Positions 1 to 6,090 of a DNA stretch of 6,112 nt are shown here, piece by piece. Each line of letters begins with the position of its first letter. Within the stretch, counting starts at the first letter, position 1. The stretch is from Megamonas sp. UBA1792 (GTDB taxonomy: Bacteria > Bacillota_C > Negativicutes > Selenomonadales > Selenomonadaceae). The notes below the pieces were generated by a model. That model was not told the origin of the DNA. It worked only from the letters and a program-made list of their open reading frames with translations, and searched no databases. The stretch lies in contig DCFY01000165.1 of the NCBI GenBank assembly GCA_002315155.1, forward strand, positions 5,988-12,099, in the 5' to 3' direction. A program made the position numbers and the translations under genes.

Positions 1-2067
1 CGTGTTCTCAATATGCCATATGCTGATGTTGATCGTGTGGCAAAGATGATACCAACAGAGCTTGGCATTACTCTGAATAAGGCACTCAAGAATGCAGATA
101 TGCAGGAACTTTATAAGAACGATCCTATGGTAAAACGCCTTATTGATTTTGCACGTGATGTCGAGGGACTTCCGCGCCATTCATCAACGCATGCCGCTGG
201 TGTCGTTATTGCACGTAATCCGCTTACGGACTATGTGCCGGTACAGGTTTCGGATGGCACACTGGTGACGCAGTATGATAAGGACCATGTTGAAGAACTT
301 GGACTTTTAAAGATGGACTTTTTGGGGCTTAGAACGCTTACGGTCATTAGTAACGCGCTGGATAATATCAAAAAAAGCCGTGGCGTCGATATTGATATTG
401 AGCATATACCACTTGAAGATGAAGCAACTTCAAAAATGCTTTGCGAGGGCAATACCGGGGCTGTGTTCCAAATGGAATCTTCCGGTATGACAACACTTGT
501 AAAGGATTTGCGGCCAACTGGATTTGCGGATCTCATCCCACTTGTGGCGTTGTATCGTCCAGGTCCGTTGGGAAGTGGAATGGTGGCAGATTTTATCAAT
601 GGGCGCCATGGTAAAAAAGAAGTTACATATATGCATCCGCTATTAGAGCCAATATTAAAAGAAACTTTTGGTGTTGTTCTGTACCAGGAGCAAGTTATGA
701 AAATCGTGCAAGTGCTGGCTGGTTTTACACTAGGGCAGGCGGATCTTTTGCGCCGTGCAATGGGGAAAAAGAAACACTCTATTCTGATGGCCCAAAAAGA
801 AAATTTTATTAGAGGTGCAAAAGAAAATAATATCGAAGCAGATCTCGCAAATACGATTTTTGATTTGCTTACACATTTTGCAGACTATGGATTTAATAAA
901 TCTCATAGTGCAGCCTATGCTTTTGTTGCATATGAAACGGCCTATTTAAAAGCACACTACCCACAGGAATTTATGGCAGCGATGCTATCGAGTATTATGG
1001 ATGTAAACGATAAGGTAAGTATCTATATTGAACAATGCAAACATATGGGTATAAAGATACTGCCTCCGGATATCAATGCAAGTACAGCATCTTTTAGTGT
1101 TGATAAGGATGCAATTCGTTTTGGACTTGCTGCAGTAAGAAACGTTGGGGAGGGAGCGCTTAAAGCACTCGTTGAATGTCGTGAAAAGGACGGGAACTTT
1201 AAGTCTTTGCTGGACTTTTGCTCTCGTGTGGATATGCGTATTGTAAATAAACGTGTAATTGAAAGTCTTATTAAGTGTGGCTCGTTTGATTCATTGGGGG
1301 GGAAACGTTCACAGCTTTTAGCTGTACTTGATCAATCAATTGACGCAGCAATGAGCCATCAGCGTGATGCAGCTAGTGGACAAATCGGTCTCTTCGGTGA
1401 GGAGACCATGGAACAGGCAGAAAATATAAAGTTGCCTGATATTCCTGAAGAAGATATGACGAATATTCTGACGTGGGAAAAGGAAATTACGGGGTTCTAT
1501 ATTACAGGGCATCCGCTTGATAAATATAATAATAAATTGGAGAATCTTTTTTCTATTAAAAAAATTATTGAGGGAGGTTTGAAGGAGAATCAGCTTGTCC
1601 GCTTTGGTGGGATGATTACCACAGCAAAGCGCATTACAACAAAAAAAGGCGATACAATGTGTTTTCTTACAGTAGAAGATTTTACCCATAGTGTTGAGAT
1701 TGTTGTATTTCCTCGTGTATTCTATCAAAATATGAATGCACTTGCACCAGATTTGGCAGTTATTGTTCAAGGACGTATGAATTTGACGGATGATGGTGTA
1801 AAAGTTATTGCTGATAATATTTGTCTTATAGAAGAATATAAGCCGGAAATCTATATTTCGATTCAGAAGGAACAGGAAACAGATGAAATATTTACGGAAC
1901 TAAAAAAAATCTTTTCCGAGTATCATGGTGAACATGTTGTTTATTTACAATTGGTGGATAAACGTCAACGAATTAAAACAGAACAAAAATTTTGGATGAA
2001 TCAATCGCCTGTGGCTATAAAGAAAATAGAAGAGCTTCTTGGGGAAAATTCAGTGCAGAAGCGATAA
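1..2067 (+). CDS. dnaE: DNA polymerase III subunit alpha (DnaE), 5'-truncated by window edge
   Basis: This is the C-terminal 688 residues of the replicative DNA polymerase III alpha subunit, which copies chromosomal DNA in the cytoplasm as part of the replisome. The frame is open from base 1, so the ATG at 13 is internal and not a start. Visible landmarks, in fragment numbering, are HAAGVVIA (64-71) and LLKMDFLGL, whose Asp106 matches the third catalytic aspartate of the family (E. coli D555). The conserved block DYGFNKSHSAAYAF follows (nt ~886-930), then a helix-hairpin-helix region (~350-440). A clamp-binding pentapeptide QIGLF lies at 461-465 (nt 1381-1395), and an OB-fold (~532-603) begins at LVRFGGMI. 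The other two catalytic aspartates lie upstream of the window. By alignment to E. coli, about 450 N-terminal residues, including the PHP domain, are missing. No frameshift is seen. No convincing terminator follows, so the gene is probably co-transcribed with the small gene behind it. Confidence 0.97.
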   Translation, partial: RVLNMPYADVDRVAKMIPTELGITLNKALKNADMQELYKNDPMVKRLIDFARDVEGLPRHSSTHAAGVVIARNPLTDYVPVQVSDGTLVTQYDKDHVEELGLLKMDFLGLRTLTVISNALDNIKKSRGVDIDIEHIPLEDEATSKMLCEGNTGAVFQMESSGMTTLVKDLRPTGFADLIPLVALYRPGPLGSGMVADFINGRHGKKEVTYMHPLLEPILKETFGVVLYQEQVMKIVQVLAGFTLGQADLLRRAMGKKKHSILMAQKENFIRGAKENNIEADLANTIFDLLTHFADYGFNKSHSAAYAFVAYETAYLKAHYPQEFMAAMLSSIMDVNDKVSIYIEQCKHMGIKILPPDINASTASFSVDKDAIRFGLAAVRNVGEGALKALVECREKDGNFKSLLDFCSRVDMRIVNKRVIESLIKCGSFDSLGGKRSQLLAVLDQSIDAAMSHQRDAASGQIGLFGEETMEQAENIKLPDIPEEDMTNILTWEKEITGFYITGHPLDKYNNKLENLFSIKKIIEGGLKENQLVRFGGMITTAKRITTKKGDTMCFLTVEDFTHSVEIVVFPRVFYQNMNALAPDLAVIVQGRMNLTDDGVKVIADNICLIEEYKPEIYISIQKEQETDEIFTELKKIFSEYHGEHVVYLQLVDKRQRIKTEQKFWMNQSPVAIKKIEELLGENSVQKR

Positions 2068-2151
2068 AAAAAAATTTTAGCAGGAATAGACAAATAAATA
2101 GAGAAAGTTTTATGTAGTAATAGTAATGAAAATCCTTAGGAGTGATTTGCG

Positions 2152-2352
2152 ATGTGGACATCGATATATGTTGCAAATAATAAAAAGCAGGCAGATAAAA
2201 TGAAAGAAGCTTTAGATGATGAAGGCATTCTGACAAATATTCGGTCTGTTGGCAGCAATATAAATGATGATGGAATTTTTGAAATTCAAGTACTTGAATC
2301 AGAGGTGGAAGAGGCCCAAACAATTGTTTGCAGTTATTCAGGACACAGGTAA
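2152..2352 (+). CDS. DUF2007-like small protein (66 aa)
   Basis: This 66-residue soluble protein starts MWTSIYVANN and has the pattern beta strand, helix (KKQADKMKEALDDEG), strand, then a final strand FEIQVLESEVEEAQTIV. That resembles the ferredoxin-like fold of DUF2007-type putative signal-transducing proteins. From memory, similar proteins lie next to dnaE and carbon-metabolism genes in Negativicutes and related Firmicutes. The molecular role is not known. The start is supported by an AGGAGTG ribosome binding site (2138-2144) seven bases before the ATG. The gene lies 84 bases behind dnaE with no obvious terminator between, so an operon is likely. Its TAA stop runs into the stem of the terminator at 2352-2398. 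There is no signal peptide or membrane segment. Reality of the gene is well supported; the family assignment is moderate. Confidence 0.85.
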   Translation: MWTSIYVANNKKQADKMKEALDDEGILTNIRSVGSNINDDGIFEIQVLESEVEEAQTIVCSYSGHR

Positions 2353-2398
2353 ATAAAAAGATGAGACCGAAAATTTGATTCGATCTCATCTTTTTATT
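2352..2398. terminator. Bidirectional rho-independent terminator
   Basis: A 15-bp perfect stem pairs 2352-2366 with 2384-2398. After one C/A mismatch, four more pairs (CGAA with TTCG, 2368-2371 and 2379-2382) close a 7-base loop. The core GATGAGA/TCTCATC is followed by TTTTT on the plus strand, and the mirror A-run gives a U-run on the minus strand. The hairpin can therefore end both the dnaE-side transcript and the convergent acyltransferase transcript. The left arm begins at the last base of the small gene's TAA stop codon. Confidence 0.92.
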
Positions 2399-2413
2399 AT
2401 TGAAATGTTTATT

Positions 2414-3529
2414 TTATTTTTTCGGATAAACACCAATGGATAGAATATTGACCAGGGGCAGATGATATCCAAGCCTTCGAACGATTGATCCTGTTATAAT
2501 ACTGAAGAATACAACTGCAATATAAAAGAAAATTGCAACCGGTGCTGTCATTAGTATACCTTGGGAGGTAAGAAACATACTGAGATAGGTAATTGCTACA
2601 GGATGTGCAAGATAAGCAAAGTAAGAATGGCGTCCGAGAATACCAAGAAGGGTATGGCATCCTTTCGGATAACTATTAAAGGTGAAGATCGTAAAGAAGA
2701 AGATAGAGGCGGCTATTGTATAGAAAATACCAGCCGGACTTAGCTGATGAGCGGTATTGATTGCTTCTATCGGTGTATAACCTGTATAGAAGATCAACTT
2801 GTAGTAATAGCTAAGAAGGGCAAGCATACTAAGCCAAAAGAAAAGACAGATAGCAAAGCGATGTTTTTTCATAAAGGATTGAAAAGCAGTGATGTGCACA
2901 GCAAGATAGCCGCCAAGAATAAAGATAAAGATGTAATGCAGGACCCAATAGTTCAGACGATAGACTAAAAGCTCCTTGAGGAAAGGATTTTCAATACCAT
3001 AAGGATTCATAACAAAGCTGGAGTAGTAGTCAAACGCGATTTGTAGTATGAGAAGAAGTAAGAGCCGAGCTGTGGTCATATGCTTTACCAGCCAGATCCA
3101 TAGAGGCATAAGAACATAAAACCAGAGCAATATGACAAGGAAATATAGTTGGTAGCAGGCCAGTCCGAAAAACAAGAAGCGGGCAAAAAGCGACAGTGAC
3201 AGAAGAGATGTATCATTATAAAGTATCGTATATTGAAGAACATAGAAAACTGACCAGGCAAGATAGGGAATAAGTACGGTTTTAAAACGACGCTGCATAA
3301 AATTTTTATAGTCAAATGGTTCTTTCATGTCAAGATTATAGAACAAGCCAAAAGCTGAGATGAAAAAGAAAATGGGGACGCTGAAGCGTGAGGCGATTTC
3401 AAACAAAGCAACAAGGTGGATATTTGCCATGGTGTTGCTAAGATATTGTGAGCCGACATGGATACCAATGACACCGAGCATAGATATGCCGCGTATATAT
3501 TCAATGGCCGCGAGACGTGGTTTTTTCAT
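2414..3529 (-). CDS. Acyltransferase family 3 membrane protein (OafA/YrhL/WecH-like)
   Basis: This 371-residue integral membrane protein belongs to the acyltransferase-3 family. Its members move acyl groups, often acetyl, onto sugars of surface polysaccharides, lipopolysaccharide or peptidoglycan. The N-terminus IEYIRGISMLGVIGIHV contains the family's Arg (R13) and the essential-type His (H24) at the start of the first membrane helix. RRFKTVLIPYLAWS (80-93) matches the conserved Arg/Pro loop, and LGRHSYFAYLAHP (298-310) matches the usual late motif. About ten hydrophobic segments are visible, roughly at 12-30, 47-65, 84-104, 118-147, 154-168, 194-214, 225-245, 265-286, 297-318 and 328-350. 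Length is normal for a stand-alone member without a SGNH domain. The start has a GGAGG site (3541-3545) 11 bases upstream, and an in-frame stop lies just before it. It is a single gene, convergent with dnaE. The acceptor substrate cannot be read from sequence. Confidence 0.93.
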   Translation of the reverse strand: MKKPRLAAIEYIRGISMLGVIGIHVGSQYLSNTMANIHLVALFEIASRFSVPIFFFISAFGLFYNLDMKEPFDYKNFMQRRFKTVLIPYLAWSVFYVLQYTILYNDTSLLSLSLFARFLFFGLACYQLYFLVILLWFYVLMPLWIWLVKHMTTARLLLLLILQIAFDYYSSFVMNPYGIENPFLKELLVYRLNYWVLHYIFIFILGGYLAVHITAFQSFMKKHRFAICLFFWLSMLALLSYYYKLIFYTGYTPIEAINTAHQLSPAGIFYTIAASIFFFTIFTFNSYPKGCHTLLGILGRHSYFAYLAHPVAITYLSMFLTSQGILMTAPVAIFFYIAVVFFSIITGSIVRRLGYHLPLVNILSIGVYPKK

Positions 3530-3703
3530 AAAATATGATTCCTCCGATTAAATAGAAATGGATGCCAATTTGGACAAGGTTTACCAGGAAAATTTGGTTG
3601 TTATACTTTTTTAGCAAAAATGCTTTTACCAATACAAGTACTTTTGATTGTCGTTAAATTTTCCTGTTTTTACCGCTAGAGAATGCGAGCGTCTATGGCA
3701 TAT

Positions 3704-3761
3704 AAAATATATTATAATCTTTATTTGTATAAAAGTGCAAATAAAGATTATAATATATTTT
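3704..3761. repeat. Perfect 23-bp inverted repeat with 12-base loop
   Basis: Bases 3704-3726 are exactly the reverse complement of 3739-3761, separated by the loop GTATAAAAGTGC (3727-3738). Both arms are almost pure A/T. Further out, CGTCT (3690-3694) and AGACG (3772-3776) also pair across imperfect sequence, so the structure may span 3690-3776. There is no T-run after the stem as in a normal terminator. Each arm contains TATAAT on the plus strand (3713-3718 and 3749-3754) and, by symmetry, on the minus strand. On the minus strand, TTGCAC (3735-3740) lies 18 bases before a TATAAT (3711-3716), so a weak promoter toward the acyltransferase is possible. Confidence 0.85.
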
Positions 3762-3781
3762 GTTAATAAAGAGACGAAAAG

Positions 3782-3918
3782 GGAAAAAGGGCTGTCGCAC
3801 TTAGGCATTTTTCGCAAATAATATGCAATTTATTCTTTTAAAGTACAATATTGTACTTTAAAAGAATGATTTTTACATAGTTATTTAGGATCATGCGCTT
3901 AGTGAAACAGCCCTGTTT
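3782..3918 (-). terminator. Likely terminator of the metallopeptidase-SIMPL operon
   Basis: The hairpin begins 11 bases after the SIMPL stop codon. Read on the minus strand, it ends ACAGCCCTTTTTCCCTTTT, a GC-containing stem base followed by a U-rich tract as in a rho-independent terminator. On the plus strand ACAGCCCTGTTTTTT follows, so it could stop transcription from either side. The arms are far longer than usual, and the central palindrome (3832-3867) could fold on its own. Confidence 0.6.
3788..3914. repeat. 127-bp imperfect palindrome, MITE-like intergenic element
   Basis: The ends are an exact inverted repeat, AGGGCTGT (3788-3795) and ACAGCCCT (3907-3914). The similarity continues inward imperfectly: CACTTAG-GCAT on the left against CACTAAGCGCAT on the reversed right, then AAATAA and ATG blocks in both. 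The centre is a perfect, loop-free 36-bp palindrome, with 3832-3849 mirrored by 3850-3867. The whole unit is one long self-complementary sequence without coding capacity, as in miniature inverted-repeat elements. Ends of the GGGCTGTCGCA type recur in Firmicutes intergenic repeats and insertion-sequence termini, from memory. No target-site duplication is evident. It could instead be a purely native terminator. Confidence 0.7.
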
Positions 3919-3924
3919 TTTATA

Positions 3925-4632
3925 TCAATTTATAATGAAATCAATATGGACGGAGGCTTCGACATCGATTGTGCCGGGTTCGATTGGCGTTGAGGCAGAA
4001 ATATTAGCTTTAGCAAGCATAAGCTCGTTGAAACGCGGTTGATAGGAGCCACCACTTTCACTTACACTTTGTATACCAATAATTTGTTTACCAAGTGCGT
4101 CGGCGATGATGTCGGCCTTCGTACGGGCATCTTTAATTGCTTGGCGCAAGGCCTGTTCTTTAAGTTTGTTTGGATTGCGAATAGAAAAGCTTATGGAGTT
4201 TATCTTATTTGCACCACTTGAAAGAGCGGTATCAATGACATTGCCAACAACTGTCACATCGTTGAGTGTGACATATACAGTATTGTCTACTGTATAGCCA
4301 GTGAGTTCATTTTCATGATTTTGTTGGTTGTTGTAGGTTGGATGGAAGTTATAGTCCCTCGTTTTGATTTGTTCACTGGAAATGCCGATTTCATGCAAAT
4401 TTGTGTTGATTGCTGAGGCGATTTCGGCATTTGCCTGCTGTGCTTCTTGTGCGGTGTTCGCATGATTTGTAATGCCGATTGCAAGCGTTGCCTGGTCTGG
4501 CGCTGTTGTAGAGGTGCTGGAAGCATCTATGGAAATCGTATGGACTTGTTGATTTTCAGCAGCCTGTGCAAAAGATGCTGGCTGAAAAAGGAAAAGAGAA
4601 ATAAAACATAGAAGAATGTAGATTTTTTTCAT
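3925..4632 (-). CDS. Secreted SIMPL-domain protein (DUF541, YggE/BP26-like)
   Basis: This 235-residue exported protein belongs to the SIMPL/DUF541 family, whose bacterial members include E. coli YggE and Brucella BP26. Family members are periplasmic or surface-associated, have been linked to stress tolerance, and have no established enzymatic activity. The N-terminus MKKIYILLCFISLFLFQPASFAQA is a clear signal peptide with a likely cut after Ala24. Cys9 is not in a lipobox context, so a lipoprotein is unlikely. The mature part runs from about residue 30 as one SIMPL domain. It has the typical TISIDASSTSTTAPDQATL opening, an SSEQIKTRDYNFHPTY block, GYTVDNTVYVTL, and a helix rich in Ala, Lys and Asp (KEQALRQAIKDARTKADIIADALG). 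The start is supported by AGGAG seven bases upstream (4640-4644). The gene follows the metallopeptidase after 16 bases and is the second gene of a two-gene operon. Family assignment is strong; the role is inferred only. Confidence 0.92.
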   Translation of the reverse strand: MKKIYILLCFISLFLFQPASFAQAAENQQVHTISIDASSTSTTAPDQATLAIGITNHANTAQEAQQANAEIASAINTNLHEIGISSEQIKTRDYNFHPTYNNQQNHENELTGYTVDNTVYVTLNDVTVVGNVIDTALSSGANKINSISFSIRNPNKLKEQALRQAIKDARTKADIIADALGKQIIGIQSVSESGGSYQPRFNELMLAKANISASTPIEPGTIDVEASVHIDFIIN

Positions 4633-4648
4633 GGTAAAACTCCTTTTA

Positions 4649-5356
4649 TTATAAGATTTGAAACATGTACGGACCGTGTTTTTTCAACCAGATTTTATGT
4701 TCTATATATTGTGGCGAATGTTTTTGGACAAGCTGCCAAAAAGCTGTGGAGTGATTAAGATGGATGCGATGAGAAACCTCATGGATGACAAGATAATCAA
4801 TTACTGATTCCGGTGCCATGATAATGCGCCAGTTATAATTGATATTACCAAGCGAAGAACAACTACCCCAGCGTGTTTTTTGATCTTTTATTGTTATATG
4901 GTTGACTGTGGTGCCAAGTTCATTGCACCAAAACGTTGTTCTTTTTATTAAATGGATATATGCCTGACTTTGATACCACTTGAGCAGGAATATAGTTGGT
5001 GTATAAGAACTGTCTTTGTAGAGATTGACAAGAATACATGTACTTGTGTAAGTGACAGATGGTTTGCAAAGGGTCTGTGTAAGCTGTAATGTGAGTGCAG
5101 TTCCCTTAAAAAGAAGTTTCGTCCCATTTACTATGGCAACAGGTGTGGAAATGACTTGTTTTTGTAGCAGTGTATTTTTCTTCTTTAGCCAAAAGGCATT
5201 TGTCTTGAGTAGCGAAAGAATATCACGCAGCAGAACTTTTACGGGTGCTTTGATAAGCAGTGTATTTGCCGCAACGATATGCAGCTGAATGCTCTTTCGT
5301 TTTTGACGCCTGATTGTGTAGTTGTAGATATCTCCATTAATGTCTATAGTAGCCAT
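4649..5356 (-). CDS. YgjP-like zinc metallopeptidase (DUF45 / M48-type)
   Basis: This protein of the YgjP/DUF45 family has a gluzincin-type zinc site. With the start chosen here it has 235 residues. The C-terminal half contains KTRWGSCSS (~160-168), the conserved WGS block. It also has HEVSHRIHLNHSTAFW (192-207), in which His192, His196 and probably His202 bind zinc and Glu193 is the catalytic-type acid. The N-terminus (MATIDINGDIYNYTIRRQKRKSIQL) matches the usual family opening. An in-frame ATG 12 codons earlier (5390-5392) is rejected because it falls inside the predicted -10 box and lacks a ribosome binding site. ATG 5356 has AGGA at 5365-5368 with 8-base spacing. No signal peptide or membrane segment is seen, so it is probably cytoplasmic. 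The substrate is unknown; YgjP itself has been reported as a nucleotide pyrophosphatase, so proteolysis is not certain. First gene of the operon with the SIMPL gene. Confidence 0.9.
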   Translation of the reverse strand: MATIDINGDIYNYTIRRQKRKSIQLHIVAANTLLIKAPVKVLLRDILSLLKTNAFWLKKKNTLLQKQVISTPVAIVNGTKLLFKGTALTLQLTQTLCKPSVTYTSTCILVNLYKDSSYTPTIFLLKWYQSQAYIHLIKRTTFWCNELGTTVNHITIKDQKTRWGSCSSLGNINYNWRIIMAPESVIDYLVIHEVSHRIHLNHSTAFWQLVQKHSPQYIEHKIWLKKHGPYMFQIL

Positions 5357-5364
5357 GAATTCAA

Positions 5365-5368
5365 TCCT
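5365..5368 (-). promoter_or_regulatory. Ribosome binding site deciding the metallopeptidase start
   Basis: On the minus strand the sequence reads TTAGGATTGAATTCATG, placing AGGA eight bases before the ATG at 5356. The competing upstream ATG at 5392 has no comparable site. Confidence 0.65.
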
Positions 5369-5387
5369 AACAAGTTTACTTATTTGT

Positions 5388-5416
5388 ATCATAACGATAA
5401 AAGCGCCTTTTGTAAA
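5388..5416 (-). promoter_or_regulatory. Sigma-70/SigA-type promoter of the metallopeptidase-SIMPL operon
   Basis: On the minus strand, TTTACA (5411-5416) is separated by exactly 17 bases from TATGAT (5388-5393). Each box matches the consensus at five of six positions. The expected transcription start is near 5381, which gives a leader of about 25 bases before the ATG at 5356. The -10 box covers the alternative ATG at 5390-5392. Confidence 0.7.
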
Positions 5417-5471
5417 GAACGATTATGTGTAATTTGTGATCTTCTGTATCTGTAGAACTTAGATTTTTTTC

Positions 5472-5529
5472 TTTATTACAGCTTTGAAGTATGATAAAAT
5501 GAAAAAAGAATATAGAGATTATTTAATCT
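5472..5529 (+). promoter_or_regulatory. Weak candidate promoter region and small hairpin before the ASCH-like gene
   Basis: The sequence TATGATAAAAT (5490-5500) offers -10-like boxes (TATGAT or TAAAAT), but the matching -35 positions are poor (for example TTTATT at 5472-5477). A small inverted repeat, AGATT-ATTT-AATCT (5516-5529), lies between this and the ribosome binding site and would be in the leader. The placement fits a promoter divergent from the metallopeptidase operon, but the evidence is weak. Confidence 0.3.
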
Positions 5530-5556
5530 ATAAATAGAGACAGGAGATGTTTAGTT

Positions 5557-5904
5557 ATGATGTCATTAAATTTTCAGGCAGAAAAGCATGAAAAAATGTT
5601 AATTGCAAGAACAAAAAATTGTACGGTGCGTCTTGGTGATGTGAGCAAACAATACCCGGAAAGTGCTATTGTATGGGTTACGACTGGTAAGATGTTTGAG
5701 CTGAAGCGTCGTTTATATACAGCTTTCATTGAAAAAGTGCGTGTAAAAACAATGGCAGATTTGACGTCAAGTGATCTGGGACATCAAAATCCGGAAATCA
5801 ATTCCAGAGAAGGGCTCATTGAGGATTTTGAACATATTTACAAGAAACGTATTACAATGGATGATACTGTAACGGTTATATATTTTACGGAGGTCATTGA
5901 ATAA
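5557..5904 (+). CDS. ASCH-like putative RNA-binding protein (115 aa)
   Basis: This small soluble protein of 115 residues resembles the ASCH (PUA-like beta-barrel) proteins annotated in Negativicutes as putative RNA-binding proteins. Visible family-like features are the opening MSLNFQAEKHEKMLIARTKNCTVRLGD, where the basic CTVRLGD turn is typical. Then come the strand IVWVTTGKMFELKRRLYTAFIEKVRVK, the segment MADLTSSDLGHQNPEI, a helix and the closing strand DTVTVIYFTEV. ASCH domains are thought to bind RNA or act as co-activator-like modules; the target here is unknown. The start is supported by AGGAG (5542-5546) 10 bases upstream; the second codon is also ATG and could be used. There is no signal peptide or membrane helix. 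It lies divergent from the metallopeptidase and 186 bases before tRNA-Leu, with no strong terminator between. The gene is well supported; the family call is moderate. Confidence 0.82.
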   Translation: MMSLNFQAEKHEKMLIARTKNCTVRLGDVSKQYPESAIVWVTTGKMFELKRRLYTAFIEKVRVKTMADLTSSDLGHQNPEINSREGLIEDFEHIYKKRITMDDTVTVIYFTEVIE

Positions 5905-6009
5905 GCAACTAAAATGATTTTTGTTTAAACACAATTAAAAACTGTTGTATAAAGTATGTGATAGTTTCCTTTTGTAGATAAAATATTTCAGTAATTTGTC
6001 GGAAAAATC

Positions 6010-6039
6010 TTGACAACTTCATAGGTGGAATGATATCAT
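6010..6039 (+). promoter_or_regulatory. Extended -10 promoter for tRNA-Leu
   Basis: A perfect TTGACA (6010-6015) is followed after 18 bases by TATCAT (6034-6039), five of six matches. TG at 6031-6032 gives the extended -10 form TGATATCAT. The start would be near 6046, about 45 bases before the tRNA, leaving a leader to be removed by RNase P. Confidence 0.75.
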
Positions 6040-6090
6040 ATTATCTGTTGACAGCGCATGCCTGTGTTGTTGAAGTCAAAAAAAGAATAA

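Larger units (their letters stand above)
3530..3924. other. Gene-free intergenic region with two palindromic structures
   Basis: These 395 bases lie upstream of the acyltransferase gene and downstream of the SIMPL gene, both on the minus strand. No credible gene is present; the only open frame (a 63-codon minus frame at 3626-3817) has no supporting features and runs through a palindrome. The region holds the acyltransferase ribosome binding site (3541-3545), a perfect inverted repeat (3704-3761) and a long imperfect palindrome (3788-3914). A small AGCA/TGCT hairpin near 3613-3624 is too weak to call. The acyltransferase promoter should lie here, but no clear one is seen close to the gene. Confidence 0.8.

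Noticed and set aside
13..15. ATG at 13 as the start of dnaE
   Set aside because: The frame is open to base 1 and the protein lacks its N-terminal PHP domain and two catalytic aspartates, so the gene starts outside the window.
231..1770. Minus-strand open frames of 68-144 codons inside dnaE
   Set aside because: They are antisense to a strongly conserved gene, show no recognisable domain and have no ribosome binding sites.
2015..2389. 124-codon minus-strand frame over the end of dnaE and the small gene
   Set aside because: It reads through the terminator hairpin and has a low-complexity, Tyr/Leu/Phe-rich product, so it is a shadow frame.
2561..3551. Plus-strand and alternative minus-strand frames within the acyltransferase gene
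   Set aside because: The membrane protein frame has clear family motifs and a ribosome binding site; the others are out-of-frame shadows.
3626..3817. 63-codon minus-strand frame across the palindromes
   Set aside because: It lies over inverted repeats, has no family likeness and no convincing start signal.
4581..4632. SIMPL protein as a lipoprotein
   Set aside because: The Cys at residue 9 is in the middle of the hydrophobic core without a lipobox; an ordinary signal-peptidase site (AQA) follows.
6048..6076. Second TTGACA (6048-6053) as another tRNA promoter
   Set aside because: The -10 position at 17 bases reads TGAAGT, only three of six matches. The TTGACA at 6010 with an extended -10 is much better.
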